This document shows, piece after piece, positions 55,766 to 64,000 of a DNA stretch of 64,000 bases. Every line of letters begins with the position of its first letter. Positions within the stretch are counted from its first letter, which is position 1. The DNA lies in the NCBI GenBank assembly GCA_903934795.1, contig CAIZPE010000060.1, positions 1-64,000 of the forward strand. The letters are read 5' to 3'. This stretch comes from an uncultured bacterium. Its GTDB lineage: Bacteria; Pseudomonadota; Gammaproteobacteria; Burkholderiales; Burkholderiaceae_E. The position numbers and the translations under genes are program-made. The notes under the pieces were generated by a model. The model saw only the letters and a program-made list of their open reading frames with translations. It had not been told where the DNA came from and searched no databases.

Positions 55766-56361
55766 GCGCGCTGCGCCCTGACCTCGCCCTGATCGCCGGC
55801 TGGATCGCGCCCGGCTCGCGGGTGCTCGACCTGGGCTGCGGTGATGGCGCCCTGCTCGACCATCTTCGGCGCGACAAGGGCTGCCAGGGCTATGGCGTGG
55901 AGATCGACGATGCCGCGGTGCTTGCCTGCGTGCGGCGCGGCGTCGATGTCATCCAGCGCGACATCGAGGCCGGGCTCGACATGTTCGCCGCCGCGCAGTT
56001 CGACCTCGTGGTGTCCTCGATGGCCATCCAGGCCACCCACCGCACCGCCGATGTCCTGCGCGACATGAGCCGCGTGGCCCGCGAGTGCGTGGTCTCGTTC
56101 CCCAACTTCGGCCACTGGCGTCATGCCTGGTCGCTGCTGCGCGGCCGCATGCCGATGTCGAGCGAGATGCCCTACCAGTGGTACGACACCCCCAACCTGC
56201 ATCTGGCCACGCCCCGCGACTTCGAGGACCTGCTCGGCAGTCTCGGGCTGGTGGTGCGGGCCCGTGCCTTCCTGGCCGATGGCCAGCCGGTCAGCGGTCT
56301 CGCCGGCTGGCGCGCCACCCAGGCGATCTACCGCTTCTCGTGCGCGCCGGAGGCGGCATGA
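55762..56361 (+). CDS. metW: Methionine biosynthesis protein MetW
   Basis: [18 protein letters not shown]...[39 protein letters not shown]. Confidence 0.95.
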   Translation: MSALRPDLALIAGWIAPGSRVLDLGCGDGALLDHLRRDKGCQGYGVEIDDAAVLACVRRGVDVIQRDIEAGLDMFAAAQFDLVVSSMAIQATHRTADVLRDMSRVARECVVSFPNFGHWRHAWSLLRGRMPMSSEMPYQWYDTPNLHLATPRDFEDLLGSLGLVVRARAFLADGQPVSGLAGWRATQAIYRFSCAPEAA

Positions 56362-56816
56362 CCCTGCAGCGCTGGCGCGCCGTGCTCGGCTATGGCGGTC
56401 TGGTGCCGTTCGTGAGCCTGGCGCTGCTGGTCTGGCTCACCCCGCAGCCGGTGGCCCGCTTCCTGGTCGCCATGCAGCTTGCCTACGGCGCCATGATCCT
56501 GTGCTTCGTCGGCGCGGTGCACTGGGGCCGCAGCCTCGGGCCCGACACCGGCCGGGTTGGTGTCGCCACCCTGGTCTGGAGCGTGCTGCCCTCCCTGTGG
56601 GCCTGCCTGGCGCTGCTGCTCTCGTACTCGAACCGGCTCGGGCTGATCATGATCGCCGCGGGTCTGGTCCTGGCCTGGCTGCTCGACCGTTTCGTGCTTT
56701 TCAAGGCCGAGCGCGAGGCCGACTGGCTTGCCGATTTCATGCGGCTGCGCGCCCGCCTGAGCGCAGTGGCCGTGCTCTGCCTGCTGACCACGCTGGCCTC
56801 GCCGGCCTCGGCCTGA
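56358..56816 (+). CDS. DUF3429-like membrane protein
   Basis: LGYGGLVPFVSLALLVW...AYGAMILCFVGAVHWGRSLG...WSVLPSLWAC; ATGA overlap with metW. Confidence 0.75.
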   Translation: MTLQRWRAVLGYGGLVPFVSLALLVWLTPQPVARFLVAMQLAYGAMILCFVGAVHWGRSLGPDTGRVGVATLVWSVLPSLWACLALLLSYSNRLGLIMIAAGLVLAWLLDRFVLFKAEREADWLADFMRLRARLSAVAVLCLLTTLASPASA

Positions 56817-57065
56817 GTCGAGCATCCGCGTCGGCGTCACCGGGACGGGGCGGATTACCCCTCAAGATGCACCGAAAGCGGGTTTCGTGCACCATCGCGG
56901 GCCTGCCAGGTCCCGTTCTGGTGCGTGCGGCCGTCCCGCACCGGGTTGGCGGGGTCGGCCGATGGATGTCCGCAGCAAAATCCCCGCCGTCTCTCCGTGG
57001 CATGCCACTTGCATCGGGGTCGTGTCTTCACTACCGCCGGCCTTGCCGGGAAGGAGTCTGAGTTC

Positions 57066-58724
57066 ATGAATCGTTCCGTCGTTTCGCGCCCGATGGCGGC
57101 GCTCGGTGCCGCGTTCGCGCTGGGCGCTTCGCTGCTGGCCGCGCCGGCCCTCGCCCAGGAGAAGGTCCTGCGCATCGCCATGACCGCCGCCGACATTCCG
57201 CGCACCCTCGGCCAGCCAGACCAGGGCTTCGAGGGCAACCGGTTCACCGGCATCCCGATGTACGACGCGCTCACGCAGTGGGACCTCAGCAAGACCGATG
57301 CGCCCAGCGTGGTGATTCCGGGCCTGGCCCTCTCCTGGGCGGTCGATGCCAAGGAAAAGACCAAGTGGGTGTTCAAGCTGCGCCCCGGCGTGAAGTTCCA
57401 TGACGGCTCGGCAGTGAACGCCGATGCCATCGTCTGGAATGTCCGCAAGGTGCTCGACAAGGAGGCGCCGCACTTCGACGCCAGCCAGGTGGGCGTCACC
57501 GCATCGCGCATGCCCACCCTGCGCAGCGCCCGCAAGATCGATGACCTCACGGTCGAGCTCACCACCAGCGAGCCCGACTCCTTCCTGCCGCTGAACCTCA
57601 CCAACCTGTTCATCGCGTCGCCGACGCACTGGCAGAAGAAGTTCGACGCCGCCGCCGGCGCCACCCCGGCCGACAAGGCCAAGACCGCCTGGACCGCGTT
57701 TGCCGCCGATGCCTCGGGCAGCGGCCCGTTCCGCATGGCCCGCTTCGTGCCGCGCGAGCGTCTCGAGGTGGTGGCCAACAAGGCCTACTGGGATCCCAAG
57801 CGCGTGCCGAAGATCGACCGCGTGGTGATGGTGCCCATGCCCGAGGCCAACGCCCGCACTGCGGCCCTGCTCTCGGGTCAGGTCGACTGGATCGAGGCGC
57901 CGGCGCCCGACGCCATGCCCACCATCCAGCAGCGCGGCTTCAAGATGTACTTCAACCCGCAGCCGCATGTGTGGCCGTGGCAGCTGTCCTTCGCCGACGG
58001 CTCGCCCTGGCTCGACAAGCGGGTGCGCCACGCCGCCAACCTGTGCGTCGACCGCACCGGCCTGCTCAAGCTGCTCGGCGGCATGATGGGCGTGCCCAAG
58101 GGCACGGTGCCTCCCGGCCACCCCTGGTGGGGCGACCCGAAGTTCGATATCCGCTATGACCCCGAAGCCGCCCGCAAGCTGATGACCGAAGCGGGTCACA
58201 GCGCCGCCAAGCCGCTCAAGGTCAAGGTGCAGATCTCGGCCTCGGGTTCGGGCCAGATGCAGCCGCTGCCGATGAACGAGTTCGTGCAGCAGTCGCTGAA
58301 GGCCTGCCACTTCGATGTCCAGTTCGATGTCATCGAGTGGAACACGCTGTTCACCAACTGGCGCAAGGGCGCGAAGGATCCGTCGGCCAACGGCGCCAAC
58401 GCGATCAATGTCAGCTTCGCCACCATGGACCCGTTCTTCGCGATGGTGCGCTTCACCAGCACCAAGGCCTTCCCGCCGGTCTCGAACAACTGGGGCTATT
58501 TCGGCAACGCCGAGATCGACAAGATGATCGCCGACGCCCGCACCAGCTTCGACGAGAAGGCGCGCAACGCGGCCCTGGCCAAGCTGCATGCCCGCATCGT
58601 CGAGGAAGCGCCCTTCGTCTGGATCGCCCATGACGTGGGTCCGCGCGCGATGTCGGCCAAGGTCAAGGGCGTGGTCCAGCCCAAGAGCTGGTTCATCGAC
58701 ATCGCCACCATGTCGCTGGACTGA
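57066..58724 (+). CDS. ABC transporter extracellular solute-binding protein, family 5
   Basis: Signal peptide, KWVFKLRPGVKFHDGSAVNADAIVWNVRKVLD. Confidence 0.93.
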   Translation: MNRSVVSRPMAALGAAFALGASLLAAPALAQEKVLRIAMTAADIPRTLGQPDQGFEGNRFTGIPMYDALTQWDLSKTDAPSVVIPGLALSWAVDAKEKTKWVFKLRPGVKFHDGSAVNADAIVWNVRKVLDKEAPHFDASQVGVTASRMPTLRSARKIDDLTVELTTSEPDSFLPLNLTNLFIASPTHWQKKFDAAAGATPADKAKTAWTAFAADASGSGPFRMARFVPRERLEVVANKAYWDPKRVPKIDRVVMVPMPEANARTAALLSGQVDWIEAPAPDAMPTIQQRGFKMYFNPQPHVWPWQLSFADGSPWLDKRVRHAANLCVDRTGLLKLLGGMMGVPKGTVPPGHPWWGDPKFDIRYDPEAARKLMTEAGHSAAKPLKVKVQISASGSGQMQPLPMNEFVQQSLKACHFDVQFDVIEWNTLFTNWRKGAKDPSANGANAINVSFATMDPFFAMVRFTSTKAFPPVSNNWGYFGNAEIDKMIADARTSFDEKARNAALAKLHARIVEEAPFVWIAHDVGPRAMSAKVKGVVQPKSWFIDIATMSLD

Positions 58725-58757
58725 CGCAGGCCCTGCCGCCCGCCTGTCGCCACGCCG

Positions 58758-59711
58758 ATGCTTGCCTATCTCGGTCGCCGCGCGTTCTACGCGCTGCCCA
58801 TCATGCTCGGCGTGGCGCTCTTCTGCTTCCTGCTGGTCCATCTCGCGCCCGGCGATCCGCTGGTGTCGGTGCTGCCGCCCGATGCCTCGGTGGAGCTGCA
58901 GCGCCAGCTGATGACCCTCTACGGCTTCGATCGTTCCCTGCCCGAGCAGTTCGTGCGCTGGCTGTGGCGGGCGCTGCAGGGCGATCTCGGCACCTCGATC
59001 GCCAGCGGCCGTCCGGTGACCTCCGAGGTCACCAAGGCGGTGGGCAACACCCTCATGCTGGCGGTCTTCGCCACCGCCATCGGCTTCCTGCTCGGATCGC
59101 TGTTCGGTTTCGTGGCCGGCTACTTCCGCGACTCCTGGGTCGATCGCGCCGCCTCGGCGCTGTCGGTGCTCGGGGTCAGCGTGCCGCACTACTGGCTGGG
59201 CATGGTCCTGGTCATCATCTTCTCGGCCCAGCTCAACTGGCTGCCGGCCACCGGCGCCGGACCTGGCGGCTCGGATGCCTGGGTCTGGAACTGGGAGCAC
59301 ATGCGTCATCTCGTGCTGCCCGCCATCACCATGTCGGTGATCCCCATGGGCATCATCGCGCGCACCGTGCGCGCGCTGGTTGCCGAGATGCTGGCCCAGG
59401 AGTTCGTGGTCGGCCTGCGCGCCAAGGGCCTCACCGACCTCGGCGTGTTCCTGCATGTGGTCAAGAACTGCGCGCCCACCGCGCTGGCGGTCATGGGCCT
59501 GCAGCTCGGCTACCTGCTCGGTGGCTCCATCCTCATCGAGACCGTGTTCTCCTGGCCGGGCACCGGCTTCCTGCTGAACTCGGCCATCTTCCAGCGCGAC
59601 CTGCCGCTGCTGCAGGGAACCATCCTGGTGCTGGCGATGTTCTTCGTGCTGCTCAATCTGCTGGTCGATGCGCTGCAGTCGTCGCTCGACCCGAGGATGG
59701 CCCGTGGCTGA
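58758..59711 (+). CDS. Peptide-type ABC transporter permease (DppB-like)
   Basis: MLAYLGRRAFYALPIMLGVALFCFLLVHLAPGDPLVSVLPPDA. Confidence 0.93.
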   Translation: MLAYLGRRAFYALPIMLGVALFCFLLVHLAPGDPLVSVLPPDASVELQRQLMTLYGFDRSLPEQFVRWLWRALQGDLGTSIASGRPVTSEVTKAVGNTLMLAVFATAIGFLLGSLFGFVAGYFRDSWVDRAASALSVLGVSVPHYWLGMVLVIIFSAQLNWLPATGAGPGGSDAWVWNWEHMRHLVLPAITMSVIPMGIIARTVRALVAEMLAQEFVVGLRAKGLTDLGVFLHVVKNCAPTALAVMGLQLGYLLGGSILIETVFSWPGTGFLLNSAIFQRDLPLLQGTILVLAMFFVLLNLLVDALQSSLDPRMARG

Positions 59712-60605
59712 GTCGGTGGTGAGCGTGCCTGGCGCCGCGGGCGCAACGGCGGCGCCCATGCCCGCGGGCGGCGCGGGCTACTGGACCGGCGTGCTGCGCC
59801 GGCTGCTGCGCGACCCGGTCGCGATGGGCGCGCTGCTGGTGATCGCCGCACTGGTGATCATGGCGGTGTTCGCACCCTGGCTCTCGCCGGCCGATCCCTT
59901 CGCCTCGGCCATGCTCAAGCGCCTCAAGCCGATCGGCAGCGAGGGCTTCCTCCTCGGCTCCGACGAGCTCGGCCGCGACATGCTCTCGCGCCTCATGCTC
60001 GGCGCGCGCCTGTCGCTCTTCATGGGCATCACGCCGGTGATCGCGGCCTTCGTGATCGGCTCGACCATCGGCATCGTGGCCGGCTACGCAGGTGGCGCCG
60101 TGAACAGCGTGATCATGCGCACCATCGATGTCTTCTACGCCTTCCCGTCGGTGCTGCTGGCGATTGCCCTGTCGGGCGCGCTCGGCGCGGGCATCGGCAA
60201 CGCGCTGCTCTCGCTCACCGTGGTGTTCGTGCCGCAGATCGCGCGGGTGGCCGAAAGCGTCACTACCCAGGTGCGCAACCGCGACTTCGTCGAGGCCGCG
60301 CGCGCCTCGGGCGCCGGTGCGCTCACCATCGTGCGGGTGCATGTGCTGGGCAATGTGCTCGGGCCGATCTTCGTGTACTCCACCAGCCTCATCTCGGTGT
60401 CGATGATCCTCGCCTCGGGCCTGTCCTTCCTGGGCCTGGGCGTGAAGCCGCCGGAGCCGGAGTGGGGCCTGATGCTCAACACCCTGCGCACCGCGATCTA
60501 CACCCAGCCCTGGGTGGCGGCGCTGCCCGGCGCGATGATCTTCATCACCTCCATCTCCTTCAACCTGCTCTCCGACGGCCTGCGCTCGGCCATGGATGTG
60601 AAGCG

Positions 60606-60609
<4 letters not shown>
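59704..60609 (+). CDS. Peptide-type ABC transporter permease (DppC-like)
   Basis: FLLGSDELGRDMLSRLMLGARLSLFMGI; GTG start overlapping previous gene. Confidence 0.92.
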
Positions 60610-61641
<1,032 letters not shown>

Positions 61642-61649
<8 letters not shown>

Positions 61650-62631
61650 GTCCACCGATATTCCCGCGGTCGAGATCAGCGGCCTTACCGTGCGCTTCCT
61701 CACCGGGGGCGCGCCGATCGATGCGGTCAACGGCGTGGACCTCTCGGTGCGCCGTGGCGAGGTGGTCGCCCTGATCGGCGAGTCGGGCTCGGGCAAGTCG
61801 GTCACGCTGCGCTCGGTGATGGCGCTGCACGCTGCAGCCCGCACCCGCATCGGCGGTTCGGTGAAGGTGGCCGGCCGCGAGGTGCTGACCATGGCTCGAC
61901 GCGAGCTCGCCGATCTGCGCGGCGCCACGGTGTCCATGATCTTCCAGGAGCCGCTGCTGGCCTTCGACCCGGTCTACACCGTGGGCGAGCAGATCATCGA
62001 GACCATCCTGCGCCACGAGAAGGTCGGCCGCGAGGCGGCGCGCGCGCGGGCGCTCGCGCTGTTCGAGCGGGTGCGCATCCCGAGCCCCGAGCGGCGGCTG
62101 CAGAACTATCCGCACGAGATGTCGGGTGGCATGCGTCAGCGGGCCATGATCGCGCTCGCGCTGGCCTGCAATCCGCAGGTGCTGCTGGCCGACGAGCCCA
62201 CCACCGCGCTCGATGCCACGGTGCAGATCCAGATCCTGCTGCTGCTGCGCGAACTGCAGCGCGACCTCGGCCTGGCGATCGTTTTCGTCACCCACGATAT
62301 CGGCGCGGCGGTGGAGGTGGCCGACCGGGTGGCGGTGATGTATGCCGGCCGTATCGTCGAGACCGGCCCGGTGCGCGAGGTGCTGCGCGCGCCGCGCCAT
62401 CCCTACACGGTGGCGCTGCTCGGCAGCCGCGTGCACGGCGGCTTCGATCCCGATGCCCGCCTGCCGGTCATCCCGGGCTCCCCGCCCGATTGCTCGGCGC
62501 TGCCGCCGGGTTGCGCCTTTGCCGAGCGCTGCTCGCAGGCCCAGGCCGAGTGCCGCACGCGCCAGCCCGAGCCGGTGAGCGTGGGGCCTCAGCATCAGGC
62601 CCGCTGCCTGCGGATCAGTGCCGTGGCCTGA
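61642..62631 (+). CDS. ABC transporter ATP-binding protein (DppD-like)
   Basis: [49 protein letters not shown]. Confidence 0.92.
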
Positions 62632-62682
62632 GCGCGGCGGGCTGCGGCCCTAGCGCTGGCGCGTGTCGGCCGGGCACGGCAT

Positions 62683-62700
62683 GCTGGGGTCGACCCCAGC
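62683..62700. repeat. 18-bp perfect palindrome downstream of ABC operon
   Basis: GCTGGGGTCGACCCCAGC; could form a hairpin with TCGA loop; no T-tract. Confidence 0.6.
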
Positions 62701-62839
62701 AAGGGTTTGCCCGCACTAGGGCACGCCCCATCTCGTGGCCGCCCGCTCAGGCGGTGATATTTCACACATCCTGCGCCGCCTGCGGCCTTGCCCGTCGCGC
62801 GCTGCGTCGTCGCAGGCTTCCCCTGACGAGGTCTTCGCC

Positions 62840-63940
62840 ATGTCTCTTGCCGCACTCGATCGCAGCGCGATCGACCTGCAACGCTTCCAGCCCGCCTGGC
62901 TCGACACCCCGGCCGCGAACCCTGCCGGCGAAGCCCAGGAGCCGCCGCTGCAGCCGTTGATGTCCGGGCGCAGCTTCGAGGAGATCTTCGGTCCGCCCTC
63001 GCCGCTGCTGCTGGCCAAGGCGGTGCCGCCGTCCGGGGGCAAGGCCCCGCCTGCGCCGCCGCCTGGGGTCAAGGCCGGCACGGTCCCTGATCCGGCAGCG
63101 GGTAACTGGTTCGTGGGCGTCAAGCTGGGCGCTCAGGACCAGAAGTTCATGATCCCCTGGATCAATCGCAAGCTGGATCTGAACGGATTCGGGCCGGCGC
63201 TTGCGGTCTACTTCCCCGAGGCCAAGACCGCCTTCATCACCTCGACCGGCAGCGTCGCGGCTCCCCTCGTCGGCAATGGCATCAGCAAGGGCGCGAGCGC
63301 CCTGGGCCTGGACCCGGCACTGGGTCGGCTGAAGTATGTCGCCACCTACAACCATGAGATGAACACCTGGCAGCTCGGTGTCGGCAACAGCGTCATGCAC
63401 CAGGGTTACGGCTACTTCTACAACGCCAGGGTCAGCCCTGACGGGCTTGCTGCGGCGACTGCCAAGTCCCTGAAGTCGCAGGGCAAGGACATCCCGGTTG
63501 GCACCCTCAATTTCGGCGTCATCCAGAGCCCTCGCTGCGACGAGAAGACCACATCGCCCATCCTGAACAGCCGCGGCCAGCGGACCGGGACCACCATGGA
63601 GCCCGGCGTCCTTTCGCGCGCCGCCACCGGTGTGGGTCTGCAGGCCCAGCTTGTCGCGCGCGACGGCCAGCTCGGTGTCAAGTTCGGGCGGTTCGACAAC
63701 GTCATGCCATTGGCGATTTTCGAGGGGGCCACGGCAGCGGCTTCCTCGCTGCTCAGCAACAGCGACAACATTGCCTGCAAGGCCAAGCAGACCGTCAGCG
63801 AGTCGGCGACCGCCATCCATCAGGCACTCGCTTCACGGCTCAAGCCTGACCAGATCGTCACCTTCGGCGCTGGGGCGGCGGGCCTGGTCTGGGCCATCAT
63901 GCAGGCAGTGGGCAGCGGCGAGCTGCGGCATGGACTCTGA
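62840..63940 (+). CDS. Hypothetical protein without recognised family
   Basis: 367-aa ORF from ATG 62840 with GAGG upstream; no motif I recognise. Confidence 0.65.
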   Translation: MSLAALDRSAIDLQRFQPAWLDTPAANPAGEAQEPPLQPLMSGRSFEEIFGPPSPLLLAKAVPPSGGKAPPAPPPGVKAGTVPDPAAGNWFVGVKLGAQDQKFMIPWINRKLDLNGFGPALAVYFPEAKTAFITSTGSVAAPLVGNGISKGASALGLDPALGRLKYVATYNHEMNTWQLGVGNSVMHQGYGYFYNARVSPDGLAAATAKSLKSQGKDIPVGTLNFGVIQSPRCDEKTTSPILNSRGQRTGTTMEPGVLSRAATGVGLQAQLVARDGQLGVKFGRFDNVMPLAIFEGATAAASSLLSNSDNIACKAKQTVSESATAIHQALASRLKPDQIVTFGAGAAGLVWAIMQAVGSGELRHGL

Positions 63941-64000
63941 GTGATCCAGGCAGTGCGCTCCCCGGGCCTCCTGCCGCCCGCGCGCAGATGGTCAGATCTC

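Noticed and set aside
56862-59759. 965-aa minus-strand ORF opposite the peptide ABC genes
   Set aside because: His/Arg/Gly/Asp-rich shadow ORF typical of high-GC antisense frames; the plus strand encodes well-recognised ABC proteins

Overview
The window is high-GC bacterial chromosome, probably from a purple photosynthetic betaproteobacterium (taxon inferred from gene content and order). Roughly 1-25.8 kb is a large part of a photosynthesis gene cluster. On the + strand it carries lhaA-puhABC-acsF-puhE-crtI-crtB, then a small ORF, a DUF2269-like gene and an SDR gene. On the - strand it carries bchI-bchD-bchO-crtE-crtF-bchC-bchX-bchY-bchZ-pufB-(73-aa ORF)-pufA-pufL-pufM-pufC-crtC. After this come a PEP-CTERM/VPLPA-type protein with EPS chain-length genes (26-30 kb), a HAD hydrolase, a peptide ABC transporter operon (30.9-36.5 kb), an enoyl-CoA hydratase, an HDOD protein, a uracil catabolism (URC-type) cluster with upp, a BMP-type nucleoside ABC transporter and a cytosine deaminase (38.9-48.1 kb), two Bug/TTT solute-binding proteins, a degenerate GGDEF protein, a gamma-glutamyltransferase, a META-domain lipoprotein, metX-metW behind a candidate SAM-II riboswitch plus terminator, a second peptide ABC operon (57-62.6 kb) and an unassigned protein. 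The most unusual item is a 73-aa single-TM protein encoded between pufB and pufA. It aligns position by position with the LH1 beta polypeptide but has Gln in place of the BChl-ligating His, plus a 25-residue C-terminal tail. Also notable are tandem PpsR/CrtJ palindromes with an identical 8-bp spacing upstream of bchC and crtE, with a weaker copy at bchI.
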